64,000 bases of DNA from Thalassia testudinum (taxonomy: Eukaryota; Streptophyta; Magnoliopsida; Alismatales; Hydrocharitaceae), in NCBI GenBank assembly GCA_037157565.1, contig JAZHRO010000026.1, positions 30,742,501 to 30,806,500 of the forward strand. The letters are read 5' to 3'. The notes beneath the pieces are model-generated. The model saw nothing but the letters and a program-made list of their open reading frames with translations, was not told where the DNA came from and did not search any database. Position 1 is the first letter of the stretch. Every line of letters begins with the position of its first letter. Made by a program: the position numbers and the translations under genes. Below, one piece after another: positions 22,701 to 34,276 of this stretch.

Positions 22701-24124
22701 TTCAAATTAGGTCGGGGGATCTTTGTGGATTTATGCAGTGTGTGGGAGGCCCCCCAAGTGAGATTAGCGCTCATTCAGATCTAGATGCTATGGAGCGTCA
22801 GATTTGATTGATTCTTCAATGAGTGGGTGAATTATGATTAAAACTTCGAGGGAAATCAGTGAATGTGGTTGTGAGATGATGAGGAAGATCAGGGAATCGA
22901 AATGAGAGTGGACAAATCACCTCTCTGATCTAAATTAATCAAAGAGGGTAGAAGCGATCTAATCTACTCTAATTCTAATCTAATCTAACACATTCATCCA
23001 ACTCATCATCCAAACTACATCTAACTACTCTATAATACTCTAATTGCTACTTTAAATTACTCTAGAAAATAGGAAATCCTAATCTAAAGGGAAGAACGGG
23101 ACCTGTGGGCATCCACCTGGCGGATGGAGTGGAGGAACTAGGGAGGGAGCTCCGGCGGAGTGAAAATCCACTAGATAGATTATGGGTCACCCTCAGGTGC
23201 TGCAACATCCTTAGCGGCGAGGAAGATCGAAGGAAAGCGGTGTTCCTCCTACCGCAGCAGTGGAATAGGGACTGTGAGGAGAGGAGACCGGAGGGACGAA
23301 TTGCTCAGTTCAAGAAAGTAGGAGGGAGCTGATGGCTTGCGTGAGACCCCAAGGAGGTGATTATATAGGTGAGGAGATTACGATCATCAAGAGGTGTGAT
23401 TAGGTGCATCTAGGTCTAACGATAGGATGGACTCGAGAGGGGGGCGGGAAAGTCTAGGATGAAATATGACCATAGGCTGCAATTTAGGATGGATGGTGAT
23501 GCTAGGCACGAGCGCGCATGAAATTTGGATGAGGATTGACCGTAGGATCGAGAGCACAAGGAAGCAACGGCTGAGGTGCTTTGAGTTCTGTGTGGAACAG
23601 TGCACCGTGCTATAGGTGTCTGGTAATTTGCACAAAAGCCCTTAAATGAGAAGGGGTAGAAAGATTGCGAGGAGACCCATTAGTGGAAAGAAGTCTTGGA
23701 GCGTAGTCCCTAAAATCTATCAAATGGGTCCCTAGAGGCTTACCCAATGGTCCCTAAGACTTTTAATATGAATAAAATGTTAATGCATAAGGACCTATAT
23801 ATAATTTACTGAATGTAGGGCCCTAATGATGTCCAAATGCAACCAAGTTTTCATTGAAGCTTAATTGAATATTTAGGAACATGATTTCACTTTCAATTTG
23901 ATCTTTTGAACCAATATGTGTTTTATTTACAATTGGATCACCATATTACACTCAGTAATAGAATCTCATTTCGTGACTTAATTTTGCATTTTTAACAATT
24001 TGTTGTTTTGAGTCATTTCTGTTATTTCTCACACTTAACCCATTTCTTATGTTAATTATATAGTATTTAACCTATTTTCTAGCTTAACTTGGGCATTTTA
24101 ACTATAATGGGTCACACCTCATTA
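19057..24124 (-). mobile_element. 5.07-kb solo LTR in the Tat-1 antisense gene
   Basis: The insertion starts TGGTCGTTGACC and ends CACACCTCATTA on the + strand. It is bounded by atgct (19052-19056) and gtgct (24125-24129). Reading across the site restores 'catagagcatgacctacgag', as in Tat-2. On its own strand the LTR starts TAATGAGGTGTG (ancestrally TGATGAGGTG). It is collinear in reverse with 29202-34276, including an AT-rich 2-kb core (19100-21250), a (TA)n(CA)n stretch at 19757-19791 and an 'aataagccttgagtaagatcag'-like segment. No coding capacity was seen. Very long LTRs are known in Ogre/Tat and Athila groups; the family here is not identified. Confidence 0.85.
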
Positions 24125-24129
24125 GTGCT

Positions 24130-24800
24130 CTATGGCGTATCTATAGATGATAAACATATCATTCGTCCCATCCAAACACAAATGGGTTTTGGACCCGCAA
24201 GCGTAAAACAGTACTCCACCGAGACCGTATTCTGCCAAAAAAGATAAAATCGTAGACCGACTACGAAAGTTCAATGAAAAACTATAAATCCTTAGTCTCA
24301 GCAGAGACTCTGGAAGATGAAGCAATGGACTTACCCTTACTAGCAAAACCCAATGTAATGATCCTTCCTTTAAGAGACCTCGAAACAACGATGCTCCAAC
24401 AAAGGATGCCTTTTCATAGCACTCTACCAAGAGTAAATTCCACGCACCTCTCCAAGGTAGGTGGGCCATTAACTATGACCCACCACCCCTATATATAACC
24501 CCCACGGAGGGAGATTCCCCCTTTGTGGGGCATAACTTTTGAAAAAATCAAATCCCACCATATCCGACGTGGATTCCAAATATATCACCTAGAGCGAAGG
24601 AAACCTCAGCCATCATTACAGACATTTAATACCCCCTGCGTGAATATCCACCGCCACAAACAGGGTAGTCCCATCAATGACAGACACGACACTTGAGGCC
24701 TTTGCTTCATCATAACGGCAATTAATGCCAGTCTCCTCAAATAACAAGATAAAATATCAATTCAAATGTAATTGGCCCTTACTTGCAGAAGTGGGACAAG
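24130..24800. other. Tat-1 3' region: start of the antisense gene and its upstream DNA
   Basis: 24130-24470 holds the N-terminal exon of the antisense gene on the - strand. The following 300 bp correspond to the untranslated region upstream of it. A possible promoter on the - strand (TATATATAGG near 24490) lies just upstream. Confidence 0.5.
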
Positions 24801-24927
24801 CGGGCACACCTCATGACCACCTCTTAAGGCCGGTAACAAAGCAAGCAGGCACGCCTCAGGATCGCCTCTTAGGGCCGGTAACAAAGTAGGCAGACGCGCC
24901 TCATGCCACCTCTTAAGGCCAATTTAA
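24795..24927. repeat. Degenerate 45-bp tandem repeats in the Tat-1 3' region
   Basis: About three copies of a unit of roughly 45 bp contain 'cacctcttaaggccggtaac' and 'gcaggc(a)cgcctca'. Tat-2 has a related but longer unit (about 62 bp, five copies) at the same place. Tandem repeats in the 3' untranslated region are known for Tat-lineage elements. Confidence 0.7.
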
Positions 24928-25065
24928 CTACAAGCATTCGCTTTAAAATCTCGCTCCATAACAAATGCTCTCCTGCTTAAATGCACAGCTAGGGCAACAT
25001 TTGGAGGCATTACCTATAGCGGTATTTTTACTACAAACATTAATCTCTCAACGAGCATTACCTAG

Positions 25066-25082
25066 CTCGAGAGTAAATGGCA
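25066..25082 (+). promoter_or_regulatory. Polypurine-tract region of Tat-1
   Basis: CGAGAGTAAATGGCATA directly precedes the 3' LTR and is a degraded match to GAGAGTGGAGGCATA at the same position in Tat-2. It would prime second-strand synthesis. Confidence 0.5.
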
Positions 25083-25741
25083 TATAATGAGGGGTAAAAA
25101 ATGCCCTTGAACCCAAAACTCTATAAAAGGCCCGAAAAGAAGGATCCGACCCAGAAAGACTTAGATGCAAGCGGGCCCTGGGATCCGTCCCACGTACATC
25201 CAAGAAAAGTCTTGCACATAGATGGGTCCGGGAATCTGGCTCATCTACATCTGAAAAGACTTAGACACAAGTAGGTCCAAGAATCCAACTCGTCTACACC
25301 CGAAAAGACCAAGATACAGCCGAACCCAAAGGACCAAGAGACGGCAAGAAAAGTACAGCATGGCCATGCCTTTAATAAATGCTGGCATGGTCACCGCAAT
25401 AAATAATCTGACAACACATGTACCTTGTTAAAAGGCTTATCTAGTCAAAAGATCTCGCAAAAGGCTAACCTCAACACTATAAATGGCGAGGAGAGGTCTT
25501 CGAGGCCCTCTCCTAGGCAACTCGAGAGAAGAAGAGAGATTGTAATCGTAATTTTTACTAGTGCATATTTGGGAGCATTCTCCTCTCCCCAGATATACAC
25601 CACTTATGGTGAACCTGGGTCACCAAACTCTCTGCCTCTCGTGCGATTGCTTAAACCCTTAGGTCGAGCCCTCCGTTCACATAGGAGGTCCAATCATTTG
25701 AGTTGTTGAGTTCGACTCTTCAATTCTTGGAGCTCCAATTA
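25083..25741 (+). repeat. 3' LTR of Tat-1
   Basis: The LTR starts TAATGAGGGG (G-to-A change in the terminal TG) and ends CTCCAATTA. It is collinear with 2005-2650. A TATA box (TATAAATG) is at 25478. Confidence 0.9.
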
Positions 25742-25746
25742 CTAAA

Positions 25747-27348
25747 CCAACTTGTACAAAGTGGATACCATGTAACATGCTCAACTCCAAAGTAACTTGG
25801 GAATTTCAATCGAGGGCTTAATAGTTGTGGATTGAACTTAACATTTGTAGCCTGCATTTGGTTACCATGCTTATTTCAACTTATTTACTTTATTTATTAC
25901 TTCATTGTATGGCTCTATGAATATGCAATAGGTGACTATTTGGATAATGTCAATTAAATTATACTCTATGATAGGAATTCTCACCAAATTCTCTTCATTT
26001 GGGTGTGGAGTAAATTTTACCTCACGTGGATAGAATAACTTATAAGGTAGTGGAGATTTATCCCACACATGTAAGTTCCTGTGTAGTTTGATTTGATTGC
26101 TTGTGTTGGCAACATTCACTGCACCCACCTCCATACGACCATCACTTGCACTATCCTTGTATACATTGTAATCCACTAGAAGCACGATCTCATCACTATT
26201 CATCTTACCCATGACATGTCAACTATCCCACCTACTTACCCACACCCTTGGTTAATAATGCTTGGGTTGTCATAATTCACCCCCATTGTACCTAACTCAA
26301 TAAGTTCCAAGCTTCGATCTAAATGTGTAGATTCAATCAAACATGTATGTCCCTTCTTTTTCCTTTCTCATCCCCTTTCCTACTTCGATCATTCCATGCC
26401 AACAATGGCTACTCACCGTTATTTTGAATCTTTATTCCTATTAAGGGGAATAAGTTTGTTGAATAAGTAGAGGAACAGAGGAGTGGAATAAATAATGGAA
26501 TAAGTGAATTAATCCGTTTGAATGTTTTGGCAGATTAAAATTATTCCACAAAGACAGTAGAATAACTTTACCTCGTGTTAAGTCCACTTAATCCGACACA
26601 AATGACGACGAGTTAAGTAACGAGTTAAATACTTAACCCAATGCAAATCCACTTAATCCACCAACCAAACACCCCATTAGTGGAGTCAGACTAGTGGTTC
26701 TTTTAAGAAAGTGGACATTTTGGAAAAGAAAATCTTGAGACAAGTTAGTCTAAGGCGTATTTGTACATAGATTATCAATTTCTTAAGGACTTTTGTATGA
26801 ATCTGAAAAATATGATAACATTTTCGTAATATTAGATTCTTAATTACGAGGGCAATTATGAAAAACCCTTAAATAGTTTCCTTGCCCATGCCCGATTGCT
26901 AATTAGCATTCTTCATGGATCATCATCTCAATTTTCTGGGATCAAAAAGAAAGGCAGACAACAAATAGATGCCAAAGCACATAGAAGTTATAATATAGCA
27001 AGACAGTTAATTATATACCCCACATATAGTAAGGACTAATAGAAGCATTAATTATATGTTCTTCGACATTATTCCCCTGTATCAAGATGACTCAGGAAAC
27101 TTCATTGAGGATAATAACGTAAGTTAAGTGGATGACATTTAGCTACCACAATATTGCATTATTTCAGAGCAAGAAGCATCCTTAAGTGTGCAAACATGTA
27201 GACCTAGCTATATATTAGGGGCTCCATCGACCCAACTCACCCAACTCGTAAAATTAGTAGACTTACACTTTATTTCTTTTCTCATGACCTGACCCAACCC
27301 TCTAACTACCTCGATTTTGAATGGATGGATTTGGATCTCCAATTTGAC
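25747..27348. other. Spacer between the two Tat elements
   Basis: This 1.6-kb stretch separates the convergent Tat elements. A 113-codon - strand frame at 25871-26212 has no domain I recognise. 26440-26690 is MITE-like. 27216-27250 ('taggggctccatcgacccaa') looks like one end of a hAT-type element, but no partner was confirmed. Otherwise AT-rich with nothing recognised. Confidence 0.5.
26440..26690. repeat. MITE-like remnant
   Basis: The stretch is rich in 'gaataag' and 'ttaatcc' motifs and ends 'ccaccaaccaaacacccc'. The reverse complement of that end (GGGGTGTTTGG) is the usual start of plant PIF/Harbinger-type MITEs. The opposite end (ggggaataagttt, near 26443) is a poor partner, so this is tentative. 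Confidence 0.35.
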
Positions 27349-27353
27349 TTAAC

Positions 27354-27921
27354 ATATCGATCTTTTTAGTGGAAGGATGATCCAACTCAACAAATAAAGT
27401 AATGCAATCACAAAAAATAGACATGAGAGTTGGTGACCCAGTTCCACCCGAAGGGCTGTTCATCTGTGGGCAGAGCAATGCTCCCAAACTTCCACTTGAA
27501 TTAGCAAGTAGTACAGAATCTCTAGTTTTTTCTCTCAGATTACGTGAAGATAGCCCCGGAAGAGATCTCTTCCCTATTTATGGTACAAGAAATATCCCAA
27601 CAACATTAAATCTCTTATAACGGTCCTTGCGGATTCTTCGACACGTCTGTTATTTAGCTATTAATAGCACAGGTAATGCCACCGTTCATACCAACGTGGG
27701 CGTCATGGGTGTTGTCGCTTCTTCGAATCCGGTCAATCCGGGTCCTTTGGCGGGCCAGTCCTATCCGGATCTGCCCAGATGAAGGTGAGTCCAGATCTAT
27801 CTGAGTGTAGGCGGGTCAGGCGAAGCCGGATCCGTCTGTTTGCTTAGTATCCGGGTAGCCGAATCCTTTTTCAGGCTTCATGAGAAGTTTTGAGTCTGAC
27901 GGCGTTTTTTGCCCCTCATCA
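27354..27921 (-). repeat. 3' LTR of Tat-2
   Basis: On the - strand it starts TGATGAGGGGCAAAAAACG and is collinear with 58370-58913. A TATA box is at about 27575-27583 (CCATAAATAGGG on the - strand). It is a diverged relative of the Tat-1 LTR. Confidence 0.88.
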
Positions 27922-27938
27922 TATGCCTCCACTCTCTA
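27922..27938 (-). promoter_or_regulatory. Polypurine tract of Tat-2
   Basis: On the - strand GAGAGTGGAGGCATA runs directly into the 3' LTR start TGATGAGG. Confidence 0.6.
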
Positions 27939-28117
27939 GTTAGCGGATGCTGTTGAGAGAGTTGTCAAAGTACTTAAAACTTCGTAGTAGATGATGCCCC
28001 TAAATGGTTTCCCGATTGTCTTTTAAGCAGGGTGAGCATTTGTCAAGAAGCAGAAGTGTTAACTTCAGGAGGGCAAGGTGCCTTTGTTCATGCGGTGCAT
28101 GACTGTAAAAATATGTG

Positions 28118-28429
28118 GGGAACGTAGGCGTGCTCCGCCTGAGTTCCTGTCGGCCTTAAGAGGTCAGTAAATAATAAAGGGAACATGGGCGTATCGCCGC
28201 CTGAGTTCCTGCTGGCCTTAAGAGGTCGGCAAATAATAAAGGAATCGTGGGCATATCGCCGCCTGAGTCCCTACCGGTCTTAAGAGGTTAACAAATAATA
28301 AAGGGATTGTGGACGTATCACCGCCTGAGTCCCTACCGGCCTTAAGAGATCAGCATTTGATAAAAGGAACATAGGCATATCGCCACCTAAATTCCTGCCA
28401 GCCTTAAAAGGTCAGCATCCCGAGTAAAA
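28118..28429. repeat. Five tandem copies of a 62-bp repeat in the Tat-2 3' region
   Basis: Units begin at about 28118, 28179, 28241, 28303 and 28365. Shared blocks are 'cgccgcctgagtycct', 'ggccttaagaggtc' and 'aaataataaa'. The last unit is the most diverged. The shorter 45-bp units of Tat-1 share the 'cttaagagg' core, so the array has expanded differently in the two elements. Confidence 0.88.
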
Positions 28430-29201
28430 ACGTGACGTAAGCATCACCTTCCGCAAGTAGCGGCCAAGCACTGCGAGGATTGATTTTTATCTTATTGTGT
28501 GACAAGACTGGCACTAATTGACTCGAATATCGCACTCATCAGCGACATGATCGCTATTACTATGGCAAAATGATACGCATGCAGGGGCATTTAATGACGG
28601 TAATGATAATCGATGTTAGTTCGATTTTGGCGGGATCTTTTGAATCCACGCCGTAATATGCGGGATATCGTTTTTTCGAAATCCTCGCCCCTCAAGGGGG
28701 TTATAAATAGAGGGGTGGGGCATGAACCCAATTCATGCTCCACCTACCCTCTTTACTTCGGCGGACCACCTTGTGAGCTTGCCTCCTTTGCTTCTTCTCC
28801 AGCGAGTTATGAAAAGTTTTGTACGTTGGAGACATCGCATCCAAAAGAGTAGCAGAGGCATAAACATGTCTAGGCTCACGGTCAAGGGTAAGTCCGCCTC
28901 TTCCTCATTTGGCATCTCGCCCGAGATGAAGAAAATGTATAGTTTTCCTTCTAACTTTCGTAGTCGGACCACCATTAAGGCATTCCTGGGTGTCTACGGA
29001 CTCGGTGGAGTTTCATTCCATGTCTACGGGTCCAGGACCCGCCTGTGCTCCGACGGGACGAAGGAAATGTTTGTTATTTGTAGATACGCCATAGAACATG
29101 GTCTACGAGTACCTTTAAACTCGTTTTTTGTTTCCTTCCTTTCTCATTATTACGTTGCCCCCTTGCAACTTAGTCTCAACTATTGACCTATTCTCAACGC
29201 T

Positions 29202-32200
29202 TGATGAGGTGTTGCTCATAGCTAAAATGCCCAAGTTAAACTAAAAACTAGATTAAACACTATCTAATTAATACAATAAATAGGTTAAGTGTGAGAATTA
29301 TTAGAAATGACCTAAAACATCAAAATTGGGTTAAAAATGTATAATTAGGTCAATTAATGAGATATTCTATTCATAAATGTAAATTGATGATCCAATTGCT
29401 AATTGAACACATTTCTGAGCTCAAAAATATAAATCAAGGATTGAATTAACTTCTAAAATGTTCAATTAAGATTTCATAAAAATTTGGTTGCATTTGGACA
29501 TCAATAGGACTTTGCATTTAGAATTTCACATTTAGGTCCTTATTCCATAACATTTTATTTACATCTTATGTTGCAAGTACCTATAGGTAAAGCCGCAGGG
29601 ACCTTTTTGTTAGCCTTCAGGGACCACTCTATCTTCATTTCTCTTACTTATGGGTTCCCTTGCAAAACACGCACCCCTTCACTTCAGGGGCATTCTTGTA
29701 AAAAACCCAAAACACCTATTGTGATCTTCTCCCTCACGCGCACTATTCATCATGAGGAACTTGAGCTCCCAACACTATCCATTTGTGGGATCATTGATCC
29801 AATGGTGGATCTGACATCTGAGATCCCGCACCTTTGCGTGTGACTTCGTCACCTCCTTCAGATCTGATCTAACGGTGGAGGTTTGGTTTAGAACTTCCCG
29901 CGCATCCTTCTTTCCATCTCCACCATTAGTCCTAACCTCGCCTAATCCCACCTTAGCGGTGCTCTAATTCACTCCATTGCCTACTTAAGCACCTCCCCTG
30001 CCCTCGCGCTCAAGCAACCAGCTCCCTCCCCATTTGAGTTGGTCCCTTCATCCACGTCTCCAGCTCCTCATCCTCCTTCATCGACCGCCAGTGACAAGGG
30101 CGGTGTCTCCCTGTTCGATTCATCGTTGTAGTGACCAACTGCAGCCCTAGGACCCCATTCCTCACTAGAGATCCTCGCATCCCCCAGCAACCCACTGTGG
30201 ATCCAAGAATCCCATCATCTGAGTAGCTAGATTTCCTGCTTTCATAGATAAAATTACTGCTTTCTAGGAAGTTTAAATGCTTTCTAGAATAATTAGTAGT
30301 GATGATGGTTAGTGTAGATCAGAATCATACTCATGGTTAGTGTAGATTAGGAGTAGAGTAGAATAGATCTGATCTCGCCCTCTTTGATCAATTCAGATCA
30401 GAGAGGTGTTTTCACATAGTCATATCAATTCATACAGCTCCCTCTATGCATTATCATCTACATTCACTGTTTTCCCTTGTGTTTTATCCATTCATGACTC
30501 CCTCCATCAGAGTTAAATTAGATCTGAAGTTCACCAACTTCTAGATCTGATTCACGCTCAAGTACCCCTGGGGGTCTTCCCAGTCACTCCATCTAGTCAC
30601 AAAGATCCCTGATCTCATTTTGATTGACTTGACTCACTCGGATCTTTCAAATTTGGATTTTACACCCAATCTCATGATTTGAAGTCAATTTGGTTTTAAA
30701 CGGATTTAATCGAATGATTCGAGTTTAGATTTGCTTAATTGGGTGTATTGTGATGAGTTTAAGGTGTGTTGAATGAAGTTTTATTCTCAAATGAGAAAAT
30801 GCCAATTTGAGCCTTGTTTTGAGTAGTTTTGCCAGGGAATCTCAGATTCACTGAGATGAGGTATAACCATGACTCATTTGGCTTCTATAGGATTGCTTGA
30901 ATCCCTATACACTAATCTCTAGTGTTTGGGAGATTCTGATGATCAAATCACTTAAGTAAATCCTAAAATTAAAAGCCCAAATAGGACTACATGGATTTCT
31001 GACCCACCATGATTTCACTCTAATCTTAAAGGTTCAAATGATGTTTTCAGGGTTAAAATGAAGACGTGAAGTTGTTTGAAATGATTTCAAAAACTTAATG
31101 TGATCAATTCCCTCTACATCGTCTATAATGTAGAGTGAAGATCATATTGAGATCCTTAGAGATTTTTAAAGAGTATGAACTGATTCCACTGTTTTCATCC
31201 CTTCTGAAGATGCCTTGCATTGTCTTAAGAGTTGATTTTCAGTGGATTTAAGGTTTGAATTGTTGTGAAGAGTTCATAGCTCCTCGATCTTCTGATGGAG
31301 TATAGAATTGGCTCAGATCTGACCTGAGAAGGTTTGATCTAAGCCATCTGGTCTTATTCAATGTAGCAACATTCAACTGCTGAATCAGGCTTGGTGCACT
31401 GAAATGCAGCTGCAGCAACAGTTTTAGAAGGAATTCAGGAGGATTTCTGGCTAATCTGAGTGTATTTTAGAATTTAATTGAGCTCTTCATATAAGGTACT
31501 GTTAGAATTTCTTGTGAGAAGCATTCATGTACACGAGTTAAATTCGACTTGAGCAACATGTAATTCATATTTTTAATCACTGCCAACTATTTGTTAATGA
31601 ACTGTACTGTCCAATATGTTAAATGAATGAAATTTGAAATGAAAATCATAATTATTGCTTCTAATATCTTCTATGTGATGTGTTGGATATATTTGAATGC
31701 AAATAGAACTTCAGCCACTGAACCTGATTTCAAGGCCTTAGGTTGTTTAGCTCCATATCCATTTAAGCCACCTTTGTGTTAAATTTGACATAACCTAAAA
31801 ATCATAAAAAAAATCACAAAAAACAAAATAAGCCTTGAGTAAGATCAGGTATTTGTTTAAATGTTTACAAAGTTGCAAAGTATTCCGAACCCCCGACTTG
31901 ATAGAACATACCAGCCAATGATTCGGTATACTTTGAAACTTAATAAAAGAACTCGATATAAAAGTCACAAAAGAAATGGTTCTTCCCTCATCTTACATTT
32001 TCACTCTCTTCTCCTATCTTTATTATACATAAAACACCATAAAAATCTAAAAATACATAAAAACACCTAAAAATACCTTGTATATAGTATTATACTTGTA
32101 AATATGAACTATTTAATAAGATATATGTAAATAATGTACATAAATAAGTTATAATTATATTATATATATTTAAATAAATAATTAGGTTGAGTTATTGTAT

Positions 32201-34276
32201 ATATAACTTTATTATATAATTATAAATTAATTTATACTAAGATTAAATGTATTTATACTAAGATAATTATAAATAAATATGTATGTGTATAATTGTAGCT
32301 ATTACTGTACATACGTATTTAAATACGTATTATATATTGTATGATACATGTATATTTATTTATTTATGTATTTATAGTAGGTAATTAACTTAATTAAGTA
32401 AATTATTAAGTTAAAATAAAATAAATTAGTAATTTAACTTATTGCTGAGGTAATTTATATTGTATACTTGTATATATTAATTTTAGATATTTTAAACCTA
32501 TTTATGATATATTTATACTATATAATAATATTTATAACTAAATTATATGTATAACATATAAATAAATGTATATAAATTAAAATAAATGTTCTAAAATAAA
32601 TTAAAAATGTTAATAAATACCTTATTATATAAATTAACTAATTATAAAGTCAATTGCATCATTAATTTATTAATTTGTGCATTAATTAAGTAATTAAATC
32701 CTAAATTAATGTGTACACAGCATTAAGTTAACTAATTTTTAAATATAACTAATTAAGTTATTATATTAAATTAACTACACAATTATATAGCCCTATATAA
32801 GGGCTTTACAATGATATATTTTAATCTAATTCTGGATGTGAAATGGATGCTCAAATCAAGGTCCAAACTTTACCAAATCAAACACATGCGAGCGCCAATT
32901 AGGCATTGAAGTTTAATGCCACATCGTGAGTGTGTGACCTACTGCTAGCATATAAATTGAATCTTCTCCATTGGCTACCCGATCATCAAGCGTCGGGCAC
33001 TAATAAAATCCATTACTTCTTCCCCTTTCTTTGAGCATAAATAAGCATGGATTTCTAGTGGGTTGGGAGCCCGATGTTCACGGTATTGAGCCTAGTGGGC
33101 ATGCTATGGGCTCGATTTGGGCTCAATTGAAATTGGATAAAAATATCAACTAATAAAACTAAAATCGAGTTTAGTAGTAGTTTGGTCTCACCCCAAGGGG
33201 TGTTGTGTATCCCACGAAAAACCTGATTCACCAATAACAAACCCAAAATTTTTTTCAAGTGAAGAGTGGAGTGAGAAAAAGAAAGCCAAAATTTGGCTGT
33301 GTGAGAACTCTATGTGGCTCGAAATGCGATTAAGTGTTTGGGAGAGCTATGAGGGAGGGTCTAAGAATTCCAAGTGTAAAGTGTTTACTTAGTGTGTGTG
33401 TATATAGTGTATATGTATAAATATATATACCAGTACATGTATATAATAATATATGTACAATACATATGTATGTATAATAATATATATAGAGTATTCATGT
33501 AAATAATATATATGTACATATGTATAGTATATATATATATAAGTAGAATACAGGATAATAAAGTAGTATACGTATAAGTCTTATTTTGTATATATATGTT
33601 TGTAAGGCTTTAGTGACAATTAGATCCGTCACTGCAAATTTATATATATGTTATTAAATATAATTCTTTTACCTTAAAGTTTGTACATACTTTTACTAAG
33701 GCTATAGCAACATTTATAAATATTACTGTATACATTATATGTTACTAAAGTTATTAGCATATGTTAGTATATTTAGTATAGTATATATTAATAGTTATTT
33801 TTGTATCTATACTTAGGTATTATTTAGGATAGTTGTATATAACTAACATAAAGTAATTTTATTTAGTTTTTGATGCCTATTTAGTTGTAAATATGCTTAA
33901 GGCATTTTAATTAGCAATTAATTGATTCTTTTTGTACATAATTAACTTAATTCATTTATTCTTTGATTCATCGATTCATTTTGTATATATAATTGACATT
34001 TTTTTAATAAAAGAGTATTTTTAGAACATAAATAATAATGTATATCAATAACTACCTCCTAGTAAATGACCTAGAATAAGCCAGTAAAAATTATGTAAAT
34101 AAATAAAATGACATGACATCTGTTGCATTGTAACAACTATCTACGATAACGACACCATTAAATCGTTATTTTTATGCAGATGGTTTTTTTCGTATATCAA
34201 TTTTGACGTCATTGCTGGGGATAAAAACCCGACAATAGTGTTTTATTATGATTGGTGATGTTAGTTGGCTATGTCA
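29202..34276 (+). mobile_element. Second copy of the 5-kb LTR family, in the Tat-2 antisense gene
   Basis: The insertion starts TGATGAGGTGTTGCTCATAG and ends GTTGGCTATGTCA, between acgct (29197-29201) and atgct (34277-34281). It is collinear in inverted orientation with 19057-24124. Near its end CGTATATCA (34192-34200) is followed by ATTTTGACGTCATTGCTGGG, which resembles the TTTGGCGCCGTTGCCGGGGA-type primer-binding site of Athila/Ogre elements. It may therefore be one LTR plus a short internal remnant and the tail of a second LTR. The alternative is a simple solo LTR. Confidence 0.8.

Larger units (their letters stand above)
12358..24500 (-). pseudogene. Antisense multi-exon gene of Tat-1, split by two LTR insertions
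   Basis: The gene runs opposite to gag-pol. The start lies near 24470, with the readable block SLNFRSRSTILSFLAEYGLG up to IIYRYAIEH, where the 5-kb solo LTR (19057-24124) interrupts it. It continues below 19052 with VPRLVLFRLLFGLLPLKVKK, then KLIKFGPIAQSKLRQKDVQE, a coiled coil at about 17550-17041 (SLKEVHVLRVEHSLFVEGYE, ASLENVEVAVEDLRADLSKA) and a C-terminal block ending MFGTWVQSA* at 12358. An Athila-type LTR splits the last exon. Introns fit at about 18562-18473 and 17705-17623. Tat-2 has the same gene and introns. The N-terminal part resembles the 'putative gypsy type transposon' domain reported in antisense ORFs of Tat elements. Function unknown; now broken by stops and frameshifts. Confidence 0.75.
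2000..25746 (+). mobile_element. Tat-1: decayed Tat-lineage Ty3/gypsy retrotransposon with nested insertions
   Basis: The element is bounded by two related LTRs (2005-2650 and 25083-25741). The likely 5-bp target duplication is ctaat (2000-2004) and ctaaa (25742-25746). Internal order is PBS, gag, protease, reverse transcriptase, RNase H, a second RNase H, integrase, a long antisense gene, a tandem-repeat tract, polypurine tract and 3' LTR. The doubled RNase H, the PBS starting ATTGGCG and a long 3' region carrying an antisense gene are features of the plant Tat lineage. Without the nested insertions (3454-7314, 12523-16778, 19057-24124) the element would be about 10.6 kb. Every coding region has stops or frameshifts, so it is dead. 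Confidence 0.9.

Noticed and set aside
22625..23635. Short open frames at 22625-22807, 23105-23332 and 23387-23635
   Set aside because: They lie inside the 5-kb solo LTR and have no counterpart frame in its sister copy.
28118..28429. CRISPR-like array
   Set aside because: Units are head-to-tail with no distinct spacers and lie in the 3' region of a plant retrotransposon.
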